Shown in pieces: positions 33,642-43,158 of a stretch of DNA of 54,766 nucleotides. The DNA comes from an uncultured Methanobrevibacter sp. GTDB taxonomy: Archaea; Methanobacteriota; Methanobacteria; Methanobacteriales; Methanobacteriaceae. The notes below the pieces were generated by a model. It did not search any database and was not told where the DNA came from. It was given only the letters and a program-made list of their open reading frames with translations. The stretch's first letter is position 1. Every line of letters begins with the position of its first letter. The DNA lies in NCBI RefSeq assembly GCF_902764455.1, contig NZ_CACWVY010000023.1, positions 1-54,766 of the forward strand, read 5' to 3'. Position numbers and translations under genes: made by a program.

Positions 33642-34807
33642 AAATCACAATTTATCTTCGAGACATCGATTTCGCCAGACATTAACTTAGGAAGTAATGT
33701 GTCTCTTAATTTAGTTAAACTTCCAATTTCATTTTGATTTATGTATATTTTATCAAAAAATACTTTACTAATATTTTCAAATTCAAATAATGAGTTTTCA
33801 TCAGGTAAAACAACATTAACCATTTTTAAAGATTTTTGAGTAATTAATGGTTGAGTTGAACCAGTATTTAAAGAATCATAATCAATTCTTTTTAAAAGTT
33901 GATAGACAAATCCATAATATTTAGATTTAATTACAAATGTATTATCTGAAGGGAAACAAGGATAATTAACTCTTTGAACAACACCATGTGTACCAACACG
34001 TCCAATAATCAGAATATCCTCATCATATGAAAACTCTTTTGTGTACCCCATGATTTTACTTGCACCAAACAAAGGAATATTAAAATCATCTGTTTTTGTC
34101 TCAGATTTTTCATCTGGACGATCTCCACTTGTTATTTGAATTAACTCTCCAAAATCAATATTTTTCCATTCTTTAGGTATTTTTCCCCAATCAGTTTTAA
34201 CTAATGAATCTTCATCATAATCACTACATTTAACAAAATAATCATCAAAAATTAAACTTAATTGTTCTTCTAAATTTTTATTTATTTTTTTGTTTGTTTC
34301 AATTTTTTTATCAAAATATTGAATTATAGTAGCTATCTTATTTTGAGTATTTAAATCGGGCAAAATTATATCTAAATCTTTAATTATCTTTGTTGTTAAA
34401 CTTCCTCTAGTACTTGCATGATCCGAAAGTTGCCGTAACTCAGGATATCTAAATTTTAGATTATATAATAAATAATGAATGTTTACTTTATCATTAGGAC
34501 TTATAACAATAACAGATTGATTGACATATGTATCAATCATTACCATACTTGATTGTCCTCTAGTAAAACCTTGTCCTGCCGATGCAATTACAATATCACC
34601 TTTATTCGCTAATTTTGTAGATGAATTATTAGCACCTTCTTCTGTGATGAACTTATCAGTAGCGTAAATATAAGTATTTCTAGTTTCCCCAGAAGATAAC
34701 CAATTTAAATCTCCATCCCAATATTCTTTAATTTTTGTGGATGGAGTTCCACCAGAAAATATTTTTCCTAACTCTCCAATTTTACAAGATTCCCATTCTA
34801 AACTCAA
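33635..34807 (-). CDS. hsdS: type I restriction specificity subunit, expressed copy
   Basis: A 390-residue HsdS. TRD1 begins EWESCKIGELGKIFSGGTPSTK, the central helix region is NTQNKIATIIQYFDKKI, TRD2 begins WGKIPKEWKNIDFGELIQ, and the C-terminal helix is LTKLRDTLLPKLMSGEIDVS. The start is a TTG at the right distance from GGAGTG; the GTG three codons upstream is part of that ribosome site. It follows hsdM by 38 bases, so it is the active allele in this DNA orientation. The TTTGAGTTTA at its start and the 26-base run at its end are inverted in the silent copy. Confidence 0.88.
   Translation of the reverse strand: MSLEWESCKIGELGKIFSGGTPSTKIKEYWDGDLNWLSSGETRNTYIYATDKFITEEGANNSSTKLANKGDIVIASAGQGFTRGQSSMVMIDTYVNQSVIVISPNDKVNIHYLLYNLKFRYPELRQLSDHASTRGSLTTKIIKDLDIILPDLNTQNKIATIIQYFDKKIETNKKINKNLEEQLSLIFDDYFVKCSDYDEDSLVKTDWGKIPKEWKNIDFGELIQITSGDRPDEKSETKTDDFNIPLFGASKIMGYTKEFSYDEDILIIGRVGTHGVVQRVNYPCFPSDNTFVIKSKYYGFVYQLLKRIDYDSLNTGSTQPLITQKSLKMVNVVLPDENSLFEFENISKVFFDKIYINQNEIGSLTKLRDTLLPKLMSGEIDVSKINCDLE
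33675..33700. repeat. hsdS: inverted repeat inside hsdS genes, right arm
   Basis: Exact 26-base inverse of 32358-32383, near the 3' end of the expressed hsdS. Confidence 0.75.
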
Positions 34808-34845
34808 ATTTATCACTCCTTTAAATAAAAATTCTAAATTTAAAT

Positions 34846-36348
34846 CTAGAATTCAAATCCAATCTCCTTTAAACTTTGGCGAATCTTTGCTTCAAGTTCA
34901 TTAGATTCTTTAAACAATTCATCCAACTCTGCTGTTAATGTTTTCATCTTCTCTTCAAATGGTATTCCATCATCTTCTTCAGGTTTAAATCCTACATAAC
35001 GTCCAGGAGTTAAAATAAAATCATGTTTTTTAATCTCTTCCAAATCACTGACTTTACAGAATCCTTTTTCATCTTCTAAAGAACCTTCTTCAAATTTATT
35101 GAAAGTATCTGCAATTAATTCAATATCTTCATCAGTTAGTTCACGCAATTTCCTTGAAACCATTGTTCCCATTTCACGTGCATCAATAAAGAGAGTTTTT
35201 CCTTTTTGTTTCTTGTTACGATTTAAAAACCAAAGACAAACTGGGATTCCTGTTGTATAAAACAGTTGTGTCGGTAATGCAACAATACACTCCACCAAAT
35301 CATCTTCAACGATTGCCTGCCTTATTTTTCCTTCACCAGAAGTAGTTGAAGACAGCGATCCGTTAGCTAAAACCAAACCTATTTTTCCTTTTGGAGACAA
35401 ATGGTGAATCATATGCTGCATCCATGCAAAGTTTGCATTTCCTTTTGGCGGAATTCCATATTTCCACCTTACATCATCCTGCAATTGTTCCTGTCCCCAT
35501 TTTTTAAGGTTAAATGGCGGATTCGCCATTACAAAATCGGCTTTAAGAGTCTTGTGCAAATCATTTAGAAATGTATCCTCCTGATGTTCTCCAAGGTCTG
35601 CTTCAAGTCCACGAATGGCCAGATTCATTTTTGCCATTTTCCAGGTTGTTGGATTGGATTCCTGACCATAAATTGACAGATTATTTATATTTCCACTATG
35701 ATTATCAATGAAGTTTTTAGACTGGACAAACATTCCTCCGGAACCACAGCAAGGGTCGTAGACACGACCATCATATGGTTTTAAAACTGAAACCAAAGTT
35801 TTTACAACACATGCAGGAGTATAAAACTCTCCCGCCTTTTTACCTTCAGTTTCAGCAAACATACTTAAGCAGTATTCATAAGTACGCCCCAAAATGTCTT
35901 TTTTATCCCCTTTTTCAGACATTTGGACATTAGTAAATATGTCAATTACTGCACCCAGTTTCTTTTTATCAAGTTCAGGTCGAGAAAAGTTTTTAGGTAG
36001 AATTCCTTTAAGGGATTTGTTATTGTCCTCAATAGCTTTCATCGCATTATCTATTGTTAGGCCGTTTTCTGCAGTATTTGCTTTAGCAGCAATTTCTGAC
36101 CAACGAGCTTCTGGCGGAACAAAAAATATATTTTCAGAAGTATATGCATCAATATCTTCTTCAAAACCTTCATCCTCTTCAACCAGTTCCTGATATTTTT
36201 CTTCAAATTTATCAGACAAATATTTTAGAAAGATTAAACCTAATACTACATGCTTATATTCTGCAGCATCCATTGAACCTCTTAATTCATCAGCTGCATC
36301 CCAAATTTGCTTTTCAAATCCAATTTCACTACTATTTTCTTTTGCCAT
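34846..36348 (-). CDS. hsdM: type I restriction modification methylase subunit
   Basis: A 500-residue HsdM. The helical N-terminal domain (FEKQIWDAADELRG, HVVLGLIFLKYLSDKF) is followed by AdoMet motif I, DPCCGSGG (198-205), and the N6-adenine motif IV, NPPF (276-279). It forms the M2S methyltransferase with HsdS and the restriction complex with HsdR. It lies 8 bases after hsdR and just before the expressed hsdS, so the three are one operon. Confidence 0.93.
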   Translation of the reverse strand: MAKENSSEIGFEKQIWDAADELRGSMDAAEYKHVVLGLIFLKYLSDKFEEKYQELVEEDEGFEEDIDAYTSENIFFVPPEARWSEIAAKANTAENGLTIDNAMKAIEDNNKSLKGILPKNFSRPELDKKKLGAVIDIFTNVQMSEKGDKKDILGRTYEYCLSMFAETEGKKAGEFYTPACVVKTLVSVLKPYDGRVYDPCCGSGGMFVQSKNFIDNHSGNINNLSIYGQESNPTTWKMAKMNLAIRGLEADLGEHQEDTFLNDLHKTLKADFVMANPPFNLKKWGQEQLQDDVRWKYGIPPKGNANFAWMQHMIHHLSPKGKIGLVLANGSLSSTTSGEGKIRQAIVEDDLVECIVALPTQLFYTTGIPVCLWFLNRNKKQKGKTLFIDAREMGTMVSRKLRELTDEDIELIADTFNKFEEGSLEDEKGFCKVSDLEEIKKHDFILTPGRYVGFKPEEDDGIPFEEKMKTLTAELDELFKESNELEAKIRQSLKEIGFEF

Positions 36349-36356
36349 TAAATCAC

Positions 36357-39300
36357 CTAAGCTGCTTCATCTACCCATAACTCACATTGAGCAATAACTT
36401 TTTCTAATGCCCCAGCCATCTCTTTTGGAGGATAATCATATTTTTTAAGTAATTTTTTAACTATAAGTCTCATTTTAGCCCTTGCAGACTCTTTTTTCTG
36501 CCAATCAATTGTTCTATTGGCTCTCAGTGCTTCTGTTAATTCCTGAGTAATTAAAACTAGTGTTTTATCATCATAGAAATCACGAATATTTTCTGGAAGA
36601 GCTATTGCATTATAAAATGCCAATTCTTCTTCGGTTAATCCTAATTCTTCACCTTCATTATGGGCATTTTTAATTAATTCTGCCATCTTAACTAATTCCT
36701 GAATAACTTCTTCATTAGATATATTTCCTTTAATATATCTTTCCATTGTTTCTTTAAGCATCTGAGAGAATTCCTCTGATTTAACCAAATTAGTTTTTTT
36801 ATAAACTCTTACTTGCTCATTCAATAACTTTTCTAAAATCTTAATTGCCAAATTTTCCTCCCTCATATTAGCAACTTTATCTAAAAAGTCCGGATCAAAT
36901 AATGAAATTTCATCAGCCACATCAATTACACTAATGACTCCCTCACTTTTAATAGATTGTTTTAGTAATTCAGAAATCCTTTCATTAATTTCATGGAAGG
37001 ATAAATGTTTATCTGAATTCAATTTAACTAAAACAGATCTGACAGCTTCAAAAAATGCTGCTTCAAATCTTTCTTTTTCTTTTGCAACACTTCGACATAA
37101 AGATAATGCATGTTTAAGCATCAGTGATTGTTTAATATATTCCTTTTTCTTTTCATCCATTAAGGGATGTTCAAAGAAATTAACTCCCCCACTTATTACA
37201 TTTGACCTTTCTAAATTACTATCACCAAAAAATTTAGAGTAATCATAACCATAGAACAAATTACGGCAAATTTCAAGTTTTTCCTGGAATTTCGGATAAG
37301 CTACTTTTTCAACATCCATCTCACCATAGTTTTTGTTGTCCCTATCAGTATATTCACTCATAGCTTTTCTTAAAGCGGATGCTATACCAATATAATCAAC
37401 AATTAGACCGCCTTCTTTTCCTTTAAATACCCTATTTACACGGGCAATAGCTTGCATCAGGTTATGGCCTTTCATTGGTTTGAATACATACATTGTCGAG
37501 AGTGATGGCACATCAAATCCCGTAAGCCACATGTCTACAACAATTGCTATTTTCATGGGGTCATCATCATCCTTAAATTTGTTTTCCAATTGTTTTTTGT
37601 AAGATTTATCTCCAATGATTTCATTCCATTCCTTTGGATCTTTATTAGAACCACTCATTACAACTTTTATTTTCTCATTCCATTCAGGGCGCAGCTCCAA
37701 TATTTTTTTATACATTTTTATAGCAATTTCTCTTGAATAACCAACAATCATTGCCTTTCCAGTAAGTTCATATTGACGATTTTCTTCGTAGTGATAGATT
37801 ATGTCCTGACAGATATCTTCAATGATTTCAGGAGCTCCAAGCAAACTTTCCATTTTACTTAATTCATGTTTGCTTCTCCAAATATCATAATCCTGAGCCT
37901 CTTCAGCTAATTTATCATACTCCTCATCAATTAATTGTAAAATTGACTCATCCAAATGTATTTTTGCAACACGACTTTCATAACTTAATGGAACTGTAGC
38001 TCCATCTTCTACTGACTGAGTCATATCATAAATATCAATATAATCACCAAATACTTCCCTAGTGCTTTTATCTATTCTAGAAATTGGAGTTCCAGTAAAA
38101 CCAATATATGTTGCATTTGGAAGTGCATTTCTAATTCTTCTTGCAGCGCCTATTTTAATTTCACCTGTTTTAGGATCTACTCTTTCTTCAAGACCATATT
38201 GACTTCTATGAGCTTCATCTGAAATAACAATAACATCCTTTCTGTCTGTTAAAACATCACTAGATTCTTCAAATTTTTGCATTGTTGTAAAAAATATTCC
38301 ATTGGCTTGGTGGTTATTTAATAATTCAGTTAAATGTTTCCTACTTGTTGCTTGTATTGGAATTTGTCTTAAAAAGTCAGCACATTTTGTAAATTGCTCA
38401 TATAACTGTTGGTCCAAATCATTTCTATCAGTGACAACAACAAATGTAGGACTATTAAGCTCATTTATGAGTTTTTTAACATAAAATACCATAGATAAAC
38501 TTTTTCCACTACCTTGAGTATGCCAAAACACACCTGCTTTTCCATTTGTTTCAATAGCATTTAAAGTTGATTTAACAGCTTTATTTACTGCAAAATACTG
38601 ATGATATGCACCCATAATCTTTATAGAGTTTTTAGTATCTTTAGAATAAACAGTGAAATATTTTAATATATCTAAAAAACGAACTTTGTCAAATATTCCA
38701 TTGAAAAAAGTATTAAAATCCGCCCATTTTGTTGACTCGTAACTTCCATCCACAGATTTCCATTCCATAAACCTATCTTCAGGAGCAGTTATTGTACCTG
38801 CTCGAGATTCCGCCATGTCACTCATAACACAAAAAGCATTGTAATTAAATAATGATGGAATAACATACATATACCTATGCAACTGATTATATGCTTCAGA
38901 TACATCAGTATCGTCTCTAGAAGGTGACTTAAGTTCAATAACTACTAATGGAAAACCATTAAGAAAAACAACAATGTCAGGACGTTTAATTTCTTTTTCT
39001 TCAATTGTCCATTGGTTAATAATAGTAAAAGTATTATTTTCTATATTTTCCCAATCTACCAATTTAATTAGTGTTGCTTTTTCCTCACCATCTTCCCAAT
39101 AATTAACAGATACACCATTTTGCAGATAATCCATAAATTTTTCATTTTTATATTCCAAACTTCCGATACCAAAATCTTGAATAATATTAATTGTATTCTC
39201 AATGGCCAAATTGCTTTTATCAGAATTAATTGAATATATATTTTCTAAATCAGCCATAAACAAAGGATTTTTATAATCTCTTTCAATTTCAGGACCGTAA

Positions 39301-39389
39301 TAGTGAGAATATCCTAAATTTTGAAATAATTCAATTAAGGATTTTTCATAAGAATCTTCATTATAACCAGAAATATTAATCAACTCCAT
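36357..39389 (-). CDS. hsdR: type I restriction endonuclease subunit
   Basis: A 1010-residue HsdR of normal length. The nuclease core has RPDIVVFLNGFPLVVIELKS, with D138 and E152-x-K154 of the PD-(D/E)xK fold. The translocase has TQGSGKS (291-297), DEAH (391-394), GFTGTP and a QAIARVNR motif. The helical C-terminus binds the methylase. It is the first gene of an hsdR-hsdM-hsdS operon. No defects are visible, so restriction should be active. Confidence 0.93.
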   Translation of the reverse strand: MELINISGYNEDSYEKSLIELFQNLGYSHYYGPEIERDYKNPLFMADLENIYSINSDKSNLAIENTINIIQDFGIGSLEYKNEKFMDYLQNGVSVNYWEDGEEKATLIKLVDWENIENNTFTIINQWTIEEKEIKRPDIVVFLNGFPLVVIELKSPSRDDTDVSEAYNQLHRYMYVIPSLFNYNAFCVMSDMAESRAGTITAPEDRFMEWKSVDGSYESTKWADFNTFFNGIFDKVRFLDILKYFTVYSKDTKNSIKIMGAYHQYFAVNKAVKSTLNAIETNGKAGVFWHTQGSGKSLSMVFYVKKLINELNSPTFVVVTDRNDLDQQLYEQFTKCADFLRQIPIQATSRKHLTELLNNHQANGIFFTTMQKFEESSDVLTDRKDVIVISDEAHRSQYGLEERVDPKTGEIKIGAARRIRNALPNATYIGFTGTPISRIDKSTREVFGDYIDIYDMTQSVEDGATVPLSYESRVAKIHLDESILQLIDEEYDKLAEEAQDYDIWRSKHELSKMESLLGAPEIIEDICQDIIYHYEENRQYELTGKAMIVGYSREIAIKMYKKILELRPEWNEKIKVVMSGSNKDPKEWNEIIGDKSYKKQLENKFKDDDDPMKIAIVVDMWLTGFDVPSLSTMYVFKPMKGHNLMQAIARVNRVFKGKEGGLIVDYIGIASALRKAMSEYTDRDNKNYGEMDVEKVAYPKFQEKLEICRNLFYGYDYSKFFGDSNLERSNVISGGVNFFEHPLMDEKKKEYIKQSLMLKHALSLCRSVAKEKERFEAAFFEAVRSVLVKLNSDKHLSFHEINERISELLKQSIKSEGVISVIDVADEISLFDPDFLDKVANMREENLAIKILEKLLNEQVRVYKKTNLVKSEEFSQMLKETMERYIKGNISNEEVIQELVKMAELIKNAHNEGEELGLTEEELAFYNAIALPENIRDFYDDKTLVLITQELTEALRANRTIDWQKKESARAKMRLIVKKLLKKYDYPPKEMAGALEKVIAQCELWVDEAA

Positions 39390-39496
39390 ACAATATTACA
39401 AGCTAACATCAAAATTGATTAATAATAAGTTTATAACAAGTATTATATTAAATTTATTCAATTAACCCCATTTAATCATTTTAAAATAAAAACATC

Positions 39497-39596
39497 ACAT
39501 TAACAAGTAAAATGTCATAAATAGAGAATTTAAACTCTAGGATATGTATCCTCAACCGAAATTATACTCCAATAATAGAATCATTGCCGTTAATGT
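39497..39596. repeat. dispersed 100-base element, copy C
   Basis: Starts ACATTAACA and ends CGTTAATGT, with GGATATGTATCC in the middle. Together with copy D it fills much of the 520-base gap between hsdR and the secreted-protein gene. Confidence 0.6.
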
Positions 39597-39688
39597 AAAT
39601 CATGATTAAAATAAAAGAAAGTTAAGAAGAGATACTGAATTTAATTACTCAAAATACAATAAATAAACTAGACTCAAACTCCACATTA

Positions 39689-39790
39689 ACATTAACGATT
39701 CAAAACTCCAAAATCACACCTGATTAAAGCCTATGATATATATCCCCGTGAAAAATCAGGTTTAAAAATGCAAAACCTAAACGTTAATGT
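39689..39790. repeat. dispersed 100-base element, copy D
   Basis: ACATTAACGATTCAAAACTC at one end, CGTTAATGT at the other, GATATATATCCCCGTGAAAA in the middle. Its left 50 bases are nearly identical to copy E, so this gene is flanked by matching elements. Confidence 0.72.
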
Positions 39791-39911
39791 AAAAAACGAC
39801 TAAAATAAACAAAAACTCTCAAAATATTAAGCAGATAATTAAGGCATTATAAAAATAAATATATACAAAAATCTACATAATAGCAATTAAATAATGTCAA
39901 GAGGGTTTAAA

Positions 39912-41123
39912 ATGAGAAAGATTTTTCTAATTATACTTGTTATTCTAGCAATTGTATCAGTCAGTGCCGTTTCGGCATCGGAAAATATAACTGCTGATGA
40001 TTCACTTTTAAGTGAAAGTTCACAAGAAAATCCAAATGACAACACATACAATAGTGAAATCACAGCAAAATACGATGAACCTAACGAAAGAGTCAAGATT
40101 TATGTTAAAGAGAATTATGGTGAAAAAGAGGATGCCCTAGTTGAAAAGGTCAGGTGTAAATTTGACAATAGAACTACAAAATCTACTGACAGCTACATTG
40201 ACGGATATAATGGTGCATTCTATGCTATTTCCACCAGTTCATTGGATAAAGGAAAACATCAGGCCGAAATCGGAATTGTGGATTCCTTTTATAAGGCAAA
40301 ACCTATACTTTTTGATTTTACAGTAAACAAAAAGATAGCTACATTACATGCAGTTAAAATCACAACCACTTCAGACATCATCTTAAAGGCCACAGTTAAA
40401 TGCAACGGCAAGAATGTCAATGAGGGAAAGGTAACCTTTAAAATCAAAGGCAAAAGTTATACTGCAAGTGTGAAAAATGGTATTGCAACCAAAAAGATCA
40501 AATTGGGTAATGGATATTATACCTATAAAGCCACATTCAAGTCATCTAAGTTTAGTGCCAAATCAAGCAGCAATCATGCTATAAAAGGAAATAAATATTA
40601 TACATTTAAGCAAAAAGGAGTTTATGGGGGAACATATTCAATCAACATTCCATTCAAAAAGTACCTGAAATTGGTTGAAGCTAAAAGAAATGGTTATTAT
40701 AAATATTTCACATTAAAAACAGGAAAAACCGACAAGTTCATCAGTTCCAAAGAGATTTACACTACAAAAACCGTCTACAAATGGAAGCAGGTTAAGGTTT
40801 TAGATTATACTTCCTATTGGGACACCCAGGAAAGTTATACATTTAGCCTATCCAAATATTACACTAACGGCTGGACATATGTTGGAGGATACGGCAAGAC
40901 TTATTCAAATGGATACGATCATTATTCCATCTTTAAAAAGAAAGTGAAGACCACTCAAAGGGTATATGTCGGATCCAAAACTGTTTATTCGTCTAAATCA
41001 TATCCGCTCAGATTCTTCATAGGCGTTAATGAAAACAGCAAATTATATTGTAAATGGGGCGTTACCCGTGAAAATCAGCTCAAAGCGTGTATTGTAATCC
41101 CACATTGGAGCGGAAGATTATAG
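39912..41123 (+). CDS. secreted basic Ig-like surface protein
   Basis: A 403-residue exported protein. The start is the ATG after AGAGGG, which places the signal peptide (IFLIILVILAIVSVSAVSA) at the front. One Ig-like repeat near residues 150-215 has the family strands NVNEGKVTFKIKGKSYTASV. The C-terminal half is rich in lysine and tyrosine (YWDTQESYTFSLSKYYTNGW) with no membrane anchor, so it may attach by charge to the wall. Two copies of the 100-base element stand upstream and one downstream. Not recognised beyond the adhesin-like group. Confidence 0.75.
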   Translation: MRKIFLIILVILAIVSVSAVSASENITADDSLLSESSQENPNDNTYNSEITAKYDEPNERVKIYVKENYGEKEDALVEKVRCKFDNRTTKSTDSYIDGYNGAFYAISTSSLDKGKHQAEIGIVDSFYKAKPILFDFTVNKKIATLHAVKITTTSDIILKATVKCNGKNVNEGKVTFKIKGKSYTASVKNGIATKKIKLGNGYYTYKATFKSSKFSAKSSSNHAIKGNKYYTFKQKGVYGGTYSINIPFKKYLKLVEAKRNGYYKYFTLKTGKTDKFISSKEIYTTKTVYKWKQVKVLDYTSYWDTQESYTFSLSKYYTNGWTYVGGYGKTYSNGYDHYSIFKKKVKTTQRVYVGSKTVYSSKSYPLRFFIGVNENSKLYCKWGVTRENQLKACIVIPHWSGRL

Positions 41124-41155
41124 CACTCACGAGAGTGCTCTCTTTTTTATTTTTT
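41122..41155 (+). terminator. hairpin terminator after the basic surface protein
   Basis: GCACTC pairs with GAGTGC around ACGA, followed by TCTCTTTTTTATTTTTT. It starts inside the stop codon. Confidence 0.75.
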
Positions 41156-41255
41156 ACATTAACGATTCAAAACTCCAAAATCACCTGATTAAAAGCTATG
41201 ATATATATCCCCCTGAAAAATCACTTCCAGAAATCAAAAAGGCGACCGTTAATGT
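41156..41255. repeat. dispersed 100-base element, copy E
   Basis: ACATTAACGATTCAAAACTC to CGTTAATGT with GATATATATCCCCCTGAAAA inside; closest to copy D. Confidence 0.72.
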
Positions 41256-41345
41256 AAACTACACCTAAAAATAAACAAAGATTAAACTAAAAGTATCACT
41301 AAATTAAGCGGAAAAATTAAGGGATAGAATACCCCCGCAAATAGA

Positions 41346-41498
41346 TTATTTCCACACTAAATTTAAAATTATAAATATTACCTGCAAAATCAGCAAAACA
41401 GTTATGAGAGTTTTGTTTTCCTGGTTTGGATTTCTCAAAACTGTCATTGCTAGTGCAATAACAATAAGTATTCCCGCTACTGCCGACAACACTGACAT
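41346..41498 (-). CDS. 50-residue two-helix membrane protein
   Basis: A small protein with a strong ribosome site (GGAGGTCAAATC before ATG). It has one hydrophobic segment, LSAVAGILIVIALAMTVL, a short polar loop (RNPNQENK) and a second segment, LITVLLILQVIFIILNLVW. It is transcribed away from the NSS transporter, with 137 bases between them. Small membrane subunits accompany some NSS transporters (MetS with MetP in corynebacteria), so a partner role is possible but unproven, since the gene is divergent rather than cotranscribed. Confidence 0.65.
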   Translation of the reverse strand: MSVLSAVAGILIVIALAMTVLRNPNQENKTLITVLLILQVIFIILNLVWK

Positions 41499-41635
41499 GA
41501 TTTGACCTCCATATTTCTTAATAATATTTTTAGAACAATCATATATTAAATTAACCCTGTAAAAATCCCAAACCTAAACATAAATCAACATATTTATATT
41601 ATTTTTAAAAGAAAGAAATAACTGGTGAGGGATTA

Positions 41636-43090
41636 ATGAATAATCAAAGTCAATGGAATTCAAGAGTTGCATTTCTTTTATCAATGATTGGTGCGGCTGT
41701 CGGACTTGGAAATATATGGCGTTACAGCTATGTGGTCTATTCCCATGGAGGAGGGACTTTTTTTATTCCATATTTAATTGCAATTCTGATTATGGGAATT
41801 CCATTTCTTATACTTGAATACGGTATAGGATACAGGCACAAGGATTCCTTTTCAAATATCCTCAAGGGCATCAATCCCAAGCTGGAGTATGTCTCCTGGG
41901 CGCTGGTTCTGATTATTTATTTTGTTTTGATTTATTATCTTGTTATTGTAAGCTGGGATCTAGTATATCTCGGGTCAAGCATTAATTTCGGCTGGGGAGC
42001 GGATTCCGCATTGTATTTTGTTAGAAATGTTGGCGGAAGCTCTAATCTGGCCAATATGGCAAACTTTATAATTCCGACAACCGTTGCAATGGTGATTGTA
42101 TGGATTTTTGTCTGGTACATTTCACACAAGGATTTGAATGAAGGAATAGGCAGGGCTTCAAAAATATTAATGCCACTGCTTTTTTTTATAATGGCGTTTA
42201 TTATCATTTTCGCAGTGACACTTCCTGGAGCCGGTATTGGAATAAGCGCACTTCTAAATCCGGACTGGCAGATGCTTTTAAATGTTAATATATGGCTTGC
42301 TGCCTTTTCACAGATTATTTTCTCATTGAGTATGGGAGAGTCAATTTCTCTTACATATGCAAGTTACCTGCCTGAGGGGTCTAAATTAACGGACAACGTT
42401 CTGATTGTGGTTTTTGCAAACTGCGCATTTGAAGTAATAACTTCATTCGGAATATTTTCCATTCTCGGATATATGTCCTATACTTCAGGAACGCCGATGG
42501 TTGAGCTTGTAAGTGAAGGTACAGGACTTGTATTTGTTGTATTTCCGATGATTTTTAATGTTATGGGATTTTTCGGACGTATAATTGCACCCCTGCTCTT
42601 TATAGCAATATTATTTGCCGGAATTTCATCAGCAGTTGCAGTATTTGAACCTATGATTAATTCCACTGTCCATAAGCTCAGCTGGTCCCGTAGAAAAGCG
42701 GTGACTGTATGGTCAGTTGTGGGATGTATAATTTCACTTGTCTTTACAACAGGAATCAGCAGTTATCTGGTGGGCATTGTCGACAGTTTCATTACAGAAT
42801 TCTGCATTCTCTTTTTAATCGCAGTTCAATGCATAATATTTACATGGTTCTATGACATTGAAGAGGTTATTCCGATACTGAATGAAAATGACAGAGTTAA
42901 AGTTGGAAAAACATGGTTATTTACACTTAAATATATATTGCCGATATTTTTACTGTTAATGTGGATTAATGGGGTATATCATTTGCTTTTAAATGCAAAA
43001 ACATTTGAATTAACTGTTTATGTGATAATAACAGTTATTATTCTGATACTGAGCTATATTTTTACAAATATTAAAGAAAAGCCACAGTAA
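41636..43090 (+). CDS. sodium-dependent transporter, NSS (SNF) family
   Basis: A 484-residue protein with about twelve membrane helices. WNSRVAFLLSMIGAAVGLGNIWRY is the helix 1 signature of the neurotransmitter:sodium symporter family, holding sodium and substrate contacts, and helix 6 has FSQIIFSLSMGESISLTYASYL. Prokaryotic members import amino acids with sodium (LeuT, MetP). GGTGAGGGATTA precedes the ATG. The divergent small membrane protein may be linked. Substrate is unknown; amino acids are likely. Confidence 0.92.
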   Translation: MNNQSQWNSRVAFLLSMIGAAVGLGNIWRYSYVVYSHGGGTFFIPYLIAILIMGIPFLILEYGIGYRHKDSFSNILKGINPKLEYVSWALVLIIYFVLIYYLVIVSWDLVYLGSSINFGWGADSALYFVRNVGGSSNLANMANFIIPTTVAMVIVWIFVWYISHKDLNEGIGRASKILMPLLFFIMAFIIIFAVTLPGAGIGISALLNPDWQMLLNVNIWLAAFSQIIFSLSMGESISLTYASYLPEGSKLTDNVLIVVFANCAFEVITSFGIFSILGYMSYTSGTPMVELVSEGTGLVFVVFPMIFNVMGFFGRIIAPLLFIAILFAGISSAVAVFEPMINSTVHKLSWSRRKAVTVWSVVGCIISLVFTTGISSYLVGIVDSFITEFCILFLIAVQCIIFTWFYDIEEVIPILNENDRVKVGKTWLFTLKYILPIFLLLMWINGVYHLLLNAKTFELTVYVIITVIILILSYIFTNIKEKPQ

Positions 43091-43158
43091 CCAGGAATTT
43101 TAAGAGTTTTTTAAAAAAATAGAAGATGCTGTGTATTCACTACACAACAAAAATTAAA

